64,000 nucleotides of DNA from an uncultured Cohaesibacter sp. (lineage in GTDB: Bacteria; Pseudomonadota; Alphaproteobacteria; Rhizobiales; Cohaesibacteraceae). Under the pieces are notes generated by a model, which saw only the letters and a program-made list of their open reading frames with translations, did not search any database and had not been told where the DNA came from. Positions 47,782-56,063 of the stretch are shown here, piece by piece (within the stretch, counting starts at the first letter, position 1; the number at the start of each line of letters is the position of its first letter). A program made the position numbers and the translations under genes. Location: NCBI RefSeq assembly GCF_963682185.1, contig NZ_OY821667.1, positions 496,001 through 560,000 on the forward strand, given 5' to 3'.

Positions 47782-47808
47782 ATTGTATTTATTGCCTCCC
47801 AGAGTCAA
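47782..47808 (-). promoter_or_regulatory. Candidate fabD promoter
   Basis: Reading towards fabD: TTGACT at 47808-47803, a 15-base spacer, and TACAAT at 47787-47782. The hexamers are good but the spacer is one or two bases short. A GANTC site overlaps the -35 element. Confidence 0.4.
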
Positions 47809-47991
47809 GACTTACGGGGTAAAACAGAGCGAAAAGGTGCGCATTTTTCGAGAAAACGCGCATTCAGCCTACGCTTATTCACTTTGAAAGCCCCTCCAAA
47901 TGGCCAAATACGTCAAAAGCGGCAATCGCAGGGTGAAAGCATTCAAACAGGACAAAGAAGCGATTTTTAGGCATTTCTCCTGAATTTGGCC

Positions 47992-48019
47992 TTGCACATC
48001 AGGAAAATTCGGCTATAAA
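47992..48019 (+). promoter_or_regulatory. Candidate rpsF promoter
   Basis: TTGCAC at 47992-47997, a 16-base spacer and TATAAA at 48014-48019. Transcription would start near 48026, giving a leader of about 218 bases before the rpsF start codon. Confidence 0.55.
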
Positions 48020-48159
48020 GCGCGGATCAGCTAGGCGAGGCCGAGGGCTGAACGGAAGACTATTGTCTGGATTTTGCACATCAGCACGATCAGGGCAACG
48101 GTAGGAAAGAGAGATTTCCGCCTTCCTGTGTCCTCGCTCTTTAAAGCAATAAATTCTCA

Positions 48160-48186
48160 AAAGAGCCTTGTCATCTAAGGCTTTTT
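48160..48186 (+). promoter_or_regulatory. Terminator-like hairpin in the rpsF leader (possible attenuator)
   Basis: A 10-bp stem (AAAGAGCCTT-type left arm, AAGGCTTTTT right arm, with one G-U pair) and a 7-base loop run into a T5 tract, 58 bases before rpsF. No upstream gene on this strand needs terminating, so attenuation of rpsF-rpsR is a reasonable reading. I could not recognise the S6:S18 leader motif with certainty. Confidence 0.5.
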
Positions 48187-48243
48187 GGAGGCTTAGCGCC
48201 GGTCGAGCTGATATGTTGAAACTCAAGAGACAAGGCAGGAACA

Positions 48244-48687
48244 ATGGCGCTTTACGAGCACGTTTTCCTTGCTCGCCAGGATATCTCTCAGCAGCAGGTT
48301 GAGGCTCTGGTTGAGCAATACAAAACCCTTATCGGTGAATATGAAGGCTCCGTCGGCAAAGTCGAATTCTGGGGTCTGAAAACCATCGCATACCGCATCA
48401 ACAAGAACCGCAAGGCCCATTATGTTCTGATGAACATCGATGCTCCTTCCGATGCGATTGTTGAAATGGAACGTCAGATGCGCATCAACGAAGATGTCAT
48501 GCGCTTCATGACCATCCGCGTTGAAGAGCACGAAGAAGAGCAGTCTGCAATGATGCAGAAGCGCGACCGCGACGACCGTCGTGGTGGCCGTGGCGATCGC
48601 AACGATCGTGGCCCGCGCGGTGACCGTGGTGACCGCCGTCCACGTCGCGAAGATCGTGACAACAATTCTGACAAAGCAGCTGAGTAA
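48244..48687 (+). CDS. rpsF: 30S ribosomal protein bS6
   Basis: Binds the central domain of 16S rRNA together with bS18. The first 100 residues hold the conserved fold ([29 protein letters not shown]). The last 45 residues are a low-complexity Arg/Asp/Gly tail that is longer than in E. coli but frequent in alphaproteobacteria. CAGGA stands 4-5 bases before the ATG. rpsR follows after 14 bases, so S6 and S18 are made from one message. Confidence 0.98.
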   Translation: MALYEHVFLARQDISQQQVEALVEQYKTLIGEYEGSVGKVEFWGLKTIAYRINKNRKAHYVLMNIDAPSDAIVEMERQMRINEDVMRFMTIRVEEHEEEQSAMMQKRDRDDRRGGRGDRNDRGPRGDRGDRRPRREDRDNNSDKAAE

Positions 48688-48701
48688 GAGGAGCAAGAAT
48701 C

Positions 48702-48935
48702 ATGTCTGGAGCACGTCGTCCATTTTTCCGTCGTCGCAAAACTTGCCCTTTCTCCGGCGATAATGCACCGAAGATTGATTACAAGGATGTTCGCCTTCTG
48801 CAGCGTTACGTTTCCGAACGCGGCAAGATCGTACCATCCCGTATCACGGCAGTTTCTGCCAAGAAACAGCGCGAACTGGCTCGTGCCATCAAACGCGCTC
48901 GCTTCCTGGGCCTTCTGCCATACGTCATCAGCTAA
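48702..48935 (+). CDS. rpsR: 30S ribosomal protein bS18
   Basis: Partner of bS6 on the small-subunit platform. The 77 residues are basic and show [13 protein letters not shown] and the [21 protein letters not shown] region of the family. A single Cys (CPF) is present, so it is not the four-cysteine zinc-binding form. GAGGAG precedes the ATG at a spacing of about 8. A hairpin follows the stop codon. Confidence 0.98.
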   Translation: MSGARRPFFRRRKTCPFSGDNAPKIDYKDVRLLQRYVSERGKIVPSRITAVSAKKQRELARAIKRARFLGLLPYVIS

Positions 48936-48957
48936 GCGCTGAGTGACATCAAGATTT

Positions 48958-48985
48958 GGAAAAGGGCGATCAAGCGCCCTTTTCC
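48958..48985 (+). terminator. Hairpin after rpsR, probable terminator
   Basis: A perfect 11-bp stem (GGAAAAGGGCG and complement) with a 6-base loop; the right arm includes TTTT but no T-run follows. It may allow partial read-through to the DUF2232 gene and rplI. Confidence 0.65.
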
Positions 48986-49094
48986 CTTCCCAAACTTTCG
49001 GGAAATCCACTATCGACCGTTGGGACAGGCGAATGCGACCTGCCTCTAACCGCCAGCAAACGCCCACCTCAGGGCAAGCGGGACAGCCAAGAGA

Positions 49095-50081
49095 ATGAGC
49101 AACTATCTGATCATAGGCATTATTGCCGGTCTTTGTACCGCGCTTCTGAACCTCTCCGGCTATGTCGGCGGGATGTTCGGCCTTGGCATCATTCTCATTA
49201 TTCTTTCCCCTCTTCCCCTGATGATTGCATCCCTCGGCTGGGGCTCCTTTACCGGGCTCATCGCCGTCGTCAGCTCTGGTGTAGCTCTTTCGCTTCTGAT
49301 CAGCCCGCTCGCAGGCCTTCTTTTCATGGTGGTGAACAGTGTTCCCCCCTGGTGGTTGGCGCGACTGGCAACCCTTAGCCAGTCAAACAGCGAAACCGGT
49401 GAAACCATCTGGTATCCGATGGACCGCCTGCTGATGTGGATCGCGGCCATCGCCTGCATCACCAGCGTCGCCATGTTCATCCCGTTCGGTTTCAGTCTCG
49501 ATCAATATCGTGACACGATCTCGGCCATGATGAACGAGGTATACAAGGCCCAGCGACTGTCGCTGCCCGAGGGAACAGCCCTGACCATTGACGACATCGT
49601 CTCGATGATCACCTGGATGGCGCCCATGGCCTCTGTTCTGATGGTAACCTTCAGTTCGGTGGTCAATCTCTATCTGGCTGGCAAGGTCGTTCAGAAATCG
49701 GGAAAATTGCAGCGTCCCTGGCCAAATCTTCACCAGCTGACCTTGTCGCCCGTCGCCGTATTCATCTTTTTGGTTGGCCTCGCCCTCATGTTCATCCTGA
49801 GTGGCCAGCCCCAGATTCTAGCGCAAATCGTAGCCACTGCCTTTGGCACAGCCGTGCTTCTGGTTGGCCTTTCTGTCCTGCATTACCTGACCCGCCAATC
49901 ACCGGCGCGCCTGGTCATTCTATGGACGACCTATTTTCTTCTCGCCATTTTCCAATGGATCGGCATCGTGCTGATTCTTTTGGGAGGTGCAGAAATCTTC
50001 TTCAATGTCCGCTCCCGAGTACCGCGCGGTCCTTTGGGACCAAACGACCAAGACAAAGATGAGGGAAACGGACAAAGCTGA
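49095..50081 (+). CDS. DUF2232 family membrane protein
   Basis: A 328-residue integral membrane protein with about eight hydrophobic helices and a short charged C-terminal tail (GPNDQDKDEGNG). It matches the DUF2232 type found between rpsR and rplI in Hyphomicrobiales; related YybS proteins occur near rplI in Firmicutes. The function is unknown; the conserved position suggests a link to membrane-associated translation or growth, but this is only inference from context. AAGAGA precedes the ATG. Confidence 0.85.
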   Translation: MSNYLIIGIIAGLCTALLNLSGYVGGMFGLGIILIILSPLPLMIASLGWGSFTGLIAVVSSGVALSLLISPLAGLLFMVVNSVPPWWLARLATLSQSNSETGETIWYPMDRLLMWIAAIACITSVAMFIPFGFSLDQYRDTISAMMNEVYKAQRLSLPEGTALTIDDIVSMITWMAPMASVLMVTFSSVVNLYLAGKVVQKSGKLQRPWPNLHQLTLSPVAVFIFLVGLALMFILSGQPQILAQIVATAFGTAVLLVGLSVLHYLTRQSPARLVILWTTYFLLAIFQWIGIVLILLGGAEIFFNVRSRVPRGPLGPNDQDKDEGNGQS

Positions 50082-50165
50082 TCCGGGCCTTACCGGCCCA
50101 ATTGAACCAATAAAGAAAAACACAAAGAACAGTCATCCTTCCGGGATGATAAAATGGAGACTAAA

Positions 50166-50786
50166 ATGGAACTGATCCTGCTTGAACGCGTCGCAAAGCT
50201 CGGCCAGATGGGTGACATCGTTACTGTACGTACCGGCTATGCACGTAACTTCCTTCTGCCCCAGGGCAAAGCCATCCGCGCTTCCGAAGCCAACAAGAAA
50301 CGCTTCGAATCTGAACGCGCACAGCTCGAAGCTCGCAACCTGGAAGCCAAGAGTGAAGCAGAAGCACTCAAGGAACGTATCGGCGACAAAACCGTTACCG
50401 TTATCCGCGCCGCTTCCGAAACTGGCCAGCTTTACGGCTCCGTTTCCACCCGCGACCTTGCTGATGCCCTGTCTGACGACGGTGTCTCCCTGACCCGCAA
50501 CCAGGTCTCTCTGGACCGTCCGATCAAAACCATCGGCATGCACTCCGTTACCGTGATCCTGCATCCGGAAGTCGAACTGGTTGTCACCGCCAACGTTGCC
50601 CGTTCTCAGGACGAAGCTGAACGTCAGGCTGCTGGCGAAGACCTGTCCCTGACCGAACGTGACGAAGCATTCGAGTTTGAAGAAGATCTGGAACTCGACG
50701 AAGAGCTGCTCGAAGAAATCGAAGGCGAAGAAGAAGCCGAAGCTTCTGAAGAAGTTGCCGAAGAATCTGCTGAAGAAGAAGAATAA
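50166..50786 (+). CDS. rplI: 50S ribosomal protein bL9 with acidic C-terminal extension
   Basis: Binds 23S rRNA at the base of the L1 stalk and helps keep the reading frame. The core (1-150) has [17 protein letters not shown] and the [13 protein letters not shown] signature. The last 50 residues are almost all Glu and Asp with some Ala and Ser, absent in E. coli bL9 (149 residues) but seen in other alphaproteobacteria. The start at 50166 has GGAG at 6 bases; an in-frame ATG four codons earlier overlaps this ribosome site and is less likely. Confidence 0.96.
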   Translation: MELILLERVAKLGQMGDIVTVRTGYARNFLLPQGKAIRASEANKKRFESERAQLEARNLEAKSEAEALKERIGDKTVTVIRAASETGQLYGSVSTRDLADALSDDGVSLTRNQVSLDRPIKTIGMHSVTVILHPEVELVVTANVARSQDEAERQAAGEDLSLTERDEAFEFEEDLELDEELLEEIEGEEEAEASEEVAEESAEEEE

Positions 50787-50836
50787 GAACTTCTTATTCC
50801 CATCGACAGAATCTGCTCATGCAGAAAAGTCTTTTG

Positions 50837-50862
50837 AAAACCCGGCCTCTGTGCCGGGTTTT
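50837..50862 (+). terminator. Intrinsic terminator of rplI
   Basis: A 10-bp stem (AAAACCCGGC and complement) with a 6-base loop, followed by more T residues. Confidence 0.93.
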
Positions 50863-50999
50863 TTGTATCTGACTGGGGAATAGCGCAGCTAGATGACTCA
50901 AATCAAATTGAATATTCTATTGTATAATATACTGCATACTAATTTGAATAATCCTAGTGATCATTCATCCAGACATCAAAATCAAAAGCAACCAGCTTG

Positions 51000-51440
51000 A
51001 TGGACATCGAAATGAAACCAGCATTCACTCTGACCCCTTTCGCTTTGCTGCGCATCGTCACCGGCCTCATCTACATCCCTCACGTTCTGTTCAAGTTTCA
51101 GGCGTTTGATATGTTGCTTGGCTATTTTGCCAAAGTCGGCCTTCAGCCCGCCATTTTCTTCGTGCTGCTCGCCATCGTGACCGAAACCGCCGTCGTCATC
51201 GGCCTCACCTTTAACATCATGGTGAAGTGGCTCGGCCTGGCATCCACCGGCACCATGCTTGTGGCGACCTACACCACACTGTTCACCAAGGGCGAATTTC
51301 TCTGGACCTGGAACAAGGGCGGCATCGAATACATTTTTGTTCTTGGCTTTATTTCCTTCATTGTTGCATGGGAAGCATGGCGTCAGGAACGCGCCGAATA
51401 TGGCCGCAACTTCTTCCTGTGGCCAACAAAAGCCAAGTAA
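51000..51440 (+). CDS. DoxX-like membrane protein
   Basis: A 146-residue protein with four hydrophobic helices and the DoxX-type opening (ALLRIVTGLIYIPHVLFKFQ), then GYFAKVGLQPAIFFVLLAIVTETAV in the second helix region. Members of this family are linked to quinone or thiol redox chemistry in the inner membrane, but the exact role here is unknown. Start is uncertain: ATG at 51000 has no ribosome site, ATG at 51012 has GGA at 8 bases. It forms a single-gene unit. Confidence 0.85.
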   Translation: MDIEMKPAFTLTPFALLRIVTGLIYIPHVLFKFQAFDMLLGYFAKVGLQPAIFFVLLAIVTETAVVIGLTFNIMVKWLGLASTGTMLVATYTTLFTKGEFLWTWNKGGIEYIFVLGFISFIVAWEAWRQERAEYGRNFFLWPTKAK

Positions 51441-51471
51441 GAGCTACCGCTCATCAAGAGCACAAAAGACA

Positions 51472-51498
51472 AAAAGCGGGCTTTTAGCCCGCTTTTTT
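51472..51498. terminator. Bidirectional intrinsic terminator
   Basis: A perfect 11-bp stem (AAAAAGCGGGC and complement) with a 5-base loop and a run of T residues, between the convergent DoxX-like and GntR genes. Confidence 0.95.
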
Positions 51499-51549
51499 TT
51501 GCATTAAATACCGCATTTTCAAGAGAATGCAGGAACCACGTCTTGAGCG

Positions 51550-52236
51550 TCAATGCGCTCCTTGAAGATAGATCCGTCCCAGCCCGCGTGTCAGCGCCTT
51601 TTCCGCCTCTGAAGGATCAATGGTCAAATAGTCATCAAAGACGTCTTTGGCCTCAGCTTCCCGTCCCTCCAGAATATGCTCAAGAATGGACTGCTGTTTG
51701 CTGAAATAGGCCCGTTTGCAAACATAGCCCTCCAGCATCACCTTACGCAGAAAGCGGATTCGTGCAGAAATATTATTGTTGATCTGCGCCATCACCGGAT
51801 TCTTGGTCAGCATGGTGACATCATGAAGAAAGGCCTGATCAGCCCGCGCCATCTCGCAAGGTGGCATCTCGTTGCCATGTTTAGCCATCTGTTGACAGGA
51901 AGCGAGCAATGCCTCCACCTCAGATTTCTCGGCACGTTCAAAAACATGAGGCAAAATTGAGAGATGAAAGGTCTTGTAGGCTTCAGCCAGATGCAGCACA
52001 TCCTGCAAATCAAGAGTACGACAGAAGAAACCATAATTCTTCCTGAAGTCGATAAGATCTTCGGTCACCAGGCGGTTGAGCGCTTCGCGAACCGGCGTCC
52101 GACTGACCCCGAGCTCGTGCGCAAGATCGGTCTCATTGATCTTGGCCCCAGGCATAAATCGAAACTCTATCGCCATCTCGCGAACAGCGGAGAAAACGTC
52201 ACCCGATGATGAAACTGTTTGAGCTTCCTGTGCCAT
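51550..52236 (-). CDS. GntR family regulator, FCD (FadR-type) subgroup
   Basis: A 228-residue DNA-binding regulator. The winged helix-turn-helix lies at about 15-75 (LAHELGVSRTPVREALNRL is the recognition region). The C-terminal all-helical FCD domain (about 85-215) binds a small acid ligand, often with metal through Asp and His residues; ADQAFLHDV is in the right place for the first of these. The ligand is unknown. The ATG at 52236 follows AGGTAAG; the open frame extends to a TTG six codons up. Two palindromes lie upstream. It is divergent from dnaB. Confidence 0.92.
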   Translation of the reverse strand: MAQEAQTVSSSGDVFSAVREMAIEFRFMPGAKINETDLAHELGVSRTPVREALNRLVTEDLIDFRKNYGFFCRTLDLQDVLHLAEAYKTFHLSILPHVFERAEKSEVEALLASCQQMAKHGNEMPPCEMARADQAFLHDVTMLTKNPVMAQINNNISARIRFLRKVMLEGYVCKRAYFSKQQSILEHILEGREAEAKDVFDDYLTIDPSEAEKALTRGLGRIYLQGAH

Positions 52237-52318
52237 AAAGTACTTACCTAGCAAGCACTTGCCCCGAAAAGGTCAAGTATCCGGAATGCTGCGTCAAAGA
52301 TATCGAAACTGGCATCTC

Positions 52319-52336
52319 TTGATCTTGGTCGATCAA
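52319..52336. promoter_or_regulatory. Inverted repeat upstream of gntR, possible operator
   Basis: TTGATC-N6-GATCAA, perfect arms, 83-100 bases upstream of the gntR start codon. Autoregulation by the FCD regulator is plausible. Confidence 0.35.
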
Positions 52337-52421
52337 CACAGCGAACATTGAAAGTGGCTTTTGCGATGGGTCCTTGTGATCGAAAAGCCTTCATCAAAAG
52401 AATAATGGGCAAAGAAGGCAA

Positions 52422-52439
52422 TCACAAGATCGATTGTGA
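52422..52439. promoter_or_regulatory. Inverted repeat TCACAA-N6-TTGTGA in the gntR-dnaB region
   Basis: Perfect 6-bp arms around GATCGA. It could be a second regulator site; no known regulon motif is matched with confidence. Confidence 0.3.
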
Positions 52440-52527
52440 CAATTCGCCTGTCACTTTGCTGAATTGCTTAAAATATAAACCAATTGGATAGGTTTCGAGG
52501 TACAACTTGGGTCAGAAAAGATCGTCT

Positions 52528-52566
52528 GAGTCGATTCTCGAACGGACTCGAAAGCCCATCAGAGTC
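52528..52566. promoter_or_regulatory. Cluster of four GANTC sites upstream of dnaB
   Basis: GAGTC (52528), GATTC (52533), GACTC (52545) and GAGTC (52562) lie within 39 bases, about 120-160 bases before the dnaB start codon. GANTC is the target of the alphaproteobacterial cell-cycle methylase CcrM and, when methylated, of the GcrA system. Random expectation is one site per 256 bases. Confidence 0.6.
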
Positions 52567-52687
52567 CAGCGAAATTCGAAGGAAAATTTTTCCGCTGTTG
52601 ATTGCCGTGAATAGCAAACAGAGCGCTTCAAATTGCATGCCCTCTGTGGCTATTTAGATCATCTCACAGCAAGGATGAGGTAAGACC

Positions 52688-54175
52688 ATGGAAACCGCTG
52701 CAAAGCTCGAAAAAGCCGATGACATCACATCTCGTCAGGCGCCACACAATCTGGAAGCCGAGCAGCAGCTACTAGGTGCAATTCTGGTCAACAACCAGAC
52801 TTACGACCGTGTAGAGGCTTTTCTAAAGCCACATCATTTCTTCGATCCGAATCTGCAAGACATCTTCGAGAAGATGTCCAAGCTGATCCGGTCCGGCAAG
52901 ATCGCTTCTCCGGTTACCTTGAAAACCTTTTTCCCGGCAGACTATGTCATCGCCGACATGCCGATCGATGTCTATTTGTTGCGTTTGGCGTCTCAGGCCA
53001 CCTCCATTATCAACGCCGAAGATTACGGCCTCTTGATCATGGACCTTGCCACCCGACGCAACCTTATCGAAATCGGCACCGATGTGGTCAATGTTGCCTA
53101 TGATGCCCCCATCGATACACCACCGCGCATCCAGATCGAGGATGCAGAAAAGCGCCTGTTTGAACTGGCTGAAACCGGCGGCGAAAAGGGCGGTTTCCAG
53201 TCCTTTGCTACAGCTGCAACGGAAGCCATCGAGATGGCCGAAGCAGCCTACAAGCGTGATGGACAGCTATCGGGCATCTCAACGGGGCTTACCGACCTCG
53301 ATCAGAAAATGGGTGGCCTGCAGCATTCGGACTTGATCATTCTTGCCGCTCGTCCCGCGATGGGTAAAACCTCGCTGGTGACCAACATCGCCTACAACAT
53401 CGCAAGCGCTTATCGCTCTGAAGAACAACCCGATGGCTCGTTGAAAACCATAAACGGAGGCGTAGTTGGCTTCTTCTCTCTCGAAATGAGCGCAGAGCAG
53501 CTGGCCACCCGTGTTATCGCCGAGCAGGCAATGGTCTCTTCGGAAAAGATCCGCCGAGGCAAGGTCGATCAGGACGAATTTGCTCGCATTGCGCAAAAAG
53601 CGCAGGAAATGCAGATCACGCCGCTGCATATCGACCCGACCGGTGGTATTTCCATCGCCCAGCTGGCCGCGCGTGCCCGACGCCTCAAGCGCCAGAAGGG
53701 TCTTGATCTGCTGATCGTCGACTATCTTCAGCTGCTCTCCGGTTCCGCCTCCAAAGCCTCTCAGGGCCGCGTGCAGGAAATCACCGAAATCACGACCAAC
53801 CTCAAGGCTCTCGCCAAAGAGTTGAGCGTTCCGGTGATCGCCCTCTCCCAGCTTTCTCGTCAGGTGGAAGCCCGAGACGATAAACGCCCGCAGCTCGCCG
53901 ACCTTCGTGAATCCGGCTCCATCGAGCAGGACGCCGACGTCGTGCTCTTCATCTATCGCGAGGAATATTACAAGATGCGCGAAGAGCCCAAGCCCGGCAC
54001 GGAAGAGCATTTCACCTGGCAGTCCGAAATGGAGCGCTGCATGGGCAAGGCGGAAGTCATCATCGCCAAGCAGCGTCACGGCCCTACCGGCATCGTACCT
54101 CTCGCCTTCCAGGGCGAATTCACGCGCTTCTCCGATTTGGCGCGCGACGAATATATCCCCGAGGCTTACGAATAA
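52688..54175 (+). CDS. dnaB: Replicative DNA helicase
   Basis: Hexameric helicase that unwinds DNA at the fork. Residues 20-125 form the N-terminal helical domain (PHNLEAEQQLLGAIL is the typical start). The RecA-like motor domain begins near 195 (STGLTDLDQKMGGL), with Walker A ARPAMGKTS near 219-227, LLIVDYLQLL near 345 and the SQLSRQVE arginine-containing region near 397. The 495-residue length is normal for alphaproteobacteria. GAGGTAAG precedes the ATG. No intein is present. Confidence 0.98.
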   Translation: METAAKLEKADDITSRQAPHNLEAEQQLLGAILVNNQTYDRVEAFLKPHHFFDPNLQDIFEKMSKLIRSGKIASPVTLKTFFPADYVIADMPIDVYLLRLASQATSIINAEDYGLLIMDLATRRNLIEIGTDVVNVAYDAPIDTPPRIQIEDAEKRLFELAETGGEKGGFQSFATAATEAIEMAEAAYKRDGQLSGISTGLTDLDQKMGGLQHSDLIILAARPAMGKTSLVTNIAYNIASAYRSEEQPDGSLKTINGGVVGFFSLEMSAEQLATRVIAEQAMVSSEKIRRGKVDQDEFARIAQKAQEMQITPLHIDPTGGISIAQLAARARRLKRQKGLDLLIVDYLQLLSGSASKASQGRVQEITEITTNLKALAKELSVPVIALSQLSRQVEARDDKRPQLADLRESGSIEQDADVVLFIYREEYYKMREEPKPGTEEHFTWQSEMERCMGKAEVIIAKQRHGPTGIVPLAFQGEFTRFSDLARDEYIPEAYE

Positions 54176-54201
54176 GAGTACGGACCAAAGATATGAGATC
54201 A

Positions 54202-54225
54202 AAGAAACGCCTTCGGGCGTTTCTT
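54202..54225 (+). terminator. Intrinsic terminator of dnaB
   Basis: A perfect 10-bp stem (AAGAAACGCC and complement) on a stable TTCG tetraloop, 27 bases after the dnaB stop codon. Confidence 0.85.
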
Positions 54226-54424
54226 CGCGATTGGGCGCATCTTTGATCATTCTCTTCATGGGTTTGTCGCGTCAATGCCCGTCTCCATCTTGGGGGAACC
54301 AAGGCGAGACTGGACAAAGCTGCATAGCCTTTGCTTTGATAAAAGAACCAAAAGCAAACAAGGGAGCGCCCGCTCCTGACGACACCCATCATTCGCGACC
54401 TAGGAAAAGGGGCACGCATTCCAA

Positions 54425-54706
54425 ATGAAAATGTTTCAAGAGCATAACAGCCGAAAATCGCAGGCCCACAAAGATATCTATGCGGCTTATGAGATCGCCT
54501 ATACGCTGGTTGACTTTTCTGCGGCTCTTCTGTTTGTCATTGGCTCGGTGATGTTCTTTTATGAAAGCTGGCAGATCCCCGGCACATGGTGCTTTCTTAT
54601 CGGCTCCATCTTATTTGGCGTCAAACCGACATTGCGCGTAGTGAGAGAATTTCATTATCTGGCAATTGGTCGCAAAAAGCATCTTGCCGAACGTACCCGC
54701 AACTGA
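54425..54706 (+). CDS. YrhK-like small membrane protein
   Basis: A 93-residue protein with two hydrophobic helices (about 30-48 and 53-70), a short turn containing SWQIPGTWCFLIGS, and a basic C-terminus (GRKKHLAERTRN). This fits the YrhK family of unknown function. Two ATGs are possible (54425, 54431); neither has a strong ribosome site. It lies between dnaB and alr with gaps of 250 and 149 bases, so it is probably independent. Confidence 0.7.
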   Translation: MKMFQEHNSRKSQAHKDIYAAYEIAYTLVDFSAALLFVIGSVMFFYESWQIPGTWCFLIGSILFGVKPTLRVVREFHYLAIGRKKHLAERTRN

Positions 54707-54855
54707 CTTTTGGGCTTGCACCTACTCAGGAGCGCAGACTAAACTGCGCCCAACTCATGGAGCCCGACGCTCCACCCTACCAAAAACAAGAAAAACGGTT
54801 TTCCTCCCCCTTTGAAAACCGACCGCCTCTGCTAAAGGCGCAGAAAAGGTGCATC

Positions 54856-56019
54856 ATGCCCGATATTTCCCTCCCCCATATTTCCCATCTCACCGCACCC
54901 GACCCGAGCCTTGCCGGCAGTCACCTGACCATCGATCTCAAGGCCCTTGCCGACAATTACCGTATGCTGGCGCAGAAGACAGGCGCCGCAGAATGCGCCG
55001 CCGTTATCAAGGCTGACGCATATGGAACAGGCCTTGAACCCGCCGCAGAAACCCTGTGGCAGGCTGGTGCGCGTACATTCTTCGTTGCTCATCCGCAGGA
55101 AGGCGCCAAGGCACGCACCCTGCTGCCCGATGCGGTTATATATGTGCTCAATGGCCTGGTGGGAGACGACAGCAAAGACGGCTTTGACTATTATCGCGCC
55201 CATCAGCTGCGCCCTGTGCTGGGTTGTCGAGAGGAAGTTTCCCTCTGGCAGGATTATTGCGCCAACAGAGAAGAGGCCCTTCCCTGCGCCATTCATTTCG
55301 ACACCGGAATGAACCGCCTTGGCTTGAGCTTTACAGATGCCGAAGCCCTCTCAACGCAATGGAAGACAACCGAACCGGCCTTTGCGCTGGAGCTGATCAT
55401 CAGTCATCTGGTGTGCGCCGACGAACCCAAACACCCGAAAAATCAGGACCAGCTGGAAAAATTCCGCGCCGTGCGCGCTCTGTTCCCGGATGTGAAGGCC
55501 TCTCTGGCCAATTCCGGAGGCGTGTTCCTTGGAGCCGACTATCATTTTGATCTCTGCCGCCCGGGCATTGCGCTTTATGGCGGAGCGGTTTGCGAGGGCG
55601 AAAAAAGCCCGATGAAGGTCGTCGCAACGCTCAAAAGCCGCGTGCTTTCCACTCGTGACGTGCCTGAAGGACAATCGGTCAGCTACGGCGCGACAGAGAC
55701 CACCAAACGCAACAGCCGGCTTGCCATACTCTGCCTTGGCTACGCAGATGGCTACCTGCGCACGGCCAGCAGCAGCGACCTCAAAAAAGGCGCAAAGGTC
55801 GCCATCAATGGCCATCACGCGCCCATCATTGGCCGGGTTACGATGGATCTGATTATCGTTGATGTGACGGGCATTCCTCAGGAGCAGGTCAAGCGCGGCG
55901 ACTGGGCCGAATTCTTTGGCAGCCAGATCCCCGTCGACGATGTGGCCGAGGCGGCAGGCACCATCAGTTATGAACTTCTGACAAGCCTTGGCTTGCGCGC
56001 CCTTCGCAGCTATTTATAA
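54856..56019 (+). CDS. alr: Alanine racemase
   Basis: PLP enzyme that makes D-alanine for peptidoglycan. The PLP-binding Lys is K52 in VIKADAYGTG (the family more often has KANAYGHG), and the second catalytic base is Tyr near 277 in VSYGATET. The TIM barrel covers about 20-255, and the C-terminal beta domain holds GRVTMDLIIVDV. The length of 387 residues is normal. The open frame extends 90 codons upstream into the YrhK-like gene, but that part is non-conserved; the ATG at 54856 follows AAAAGG at 6-7 bases. radA is 44 bases downstream. Confidence 0.95.
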   Translation: MPDISLPHISHLTAPDPSLAGSHLTIDLKALADNYRMLAQKTGAAECAAVIKADAYGTGLEPAAETLWQAGARTFFVAHPQEGAKARTLLPDAVIYVLNGLVGDDSKDGFDYYRAHQLRPVLGCREEVSLWQDYCANREEALPCAIHFDTGMNRLGLSFTDAEALSTQWKTTEPAFALELIISHLVCADEPKHPKNQDQLEKFRAVRALFPDVKASLANSGGVFLGADYHFDLCRPGIALYGGAVCEGEKSPMKVVATLKSRVLSTRDVPEGQSVSYGATETTKRNSRLAILCLGYADGYLRTASSSDLKKGAKVAINGHHAPIIGRVTMDLIIVDVTGIPQEQVKRGDWAEFFGSQIPVDDVAEAAGTISYELLTSLGLRALRSYL

Positions 56020-56063
56020 GCGCTCGAAAGAAAAGCGACAGGGATTCGGAGAAAGAACACACC

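Larger units (their letters stand above)
47625..48243. other. Divergent fabD-rpsF region, including a long rpsF leader
   Basis: This 619-base stretch carries candidate promoters for both sides (listed separately) and about 218 bases of untranslated leader before rpsF with a terminator-like hairpin. No protein gene is convincing in it: a minus-strand open frame at 47998-48244 has no ribosome site or recognisable sequence. Confidence 0.55.
52237..52687. other. Divergent gntR-dnaB region
   Basis: This 451-base stretch carries two palindromes near gntR and a cluster of four GANTC sites near dnaB, all listed separately. I see no small gene. Confidence 0.6.

Noticed and set aside
52319-52336. An FNR box (TTGAT-N4-ATCAA) near gntR
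   Set aside because: The spacing between the TTGAT and ATCAA arms is eight, not four bases.
53279-54259. A 326-codon minus-strand open frame over dnaB
   Set aside because: Shadow of dnaB; no start signal and no recognisable domain.
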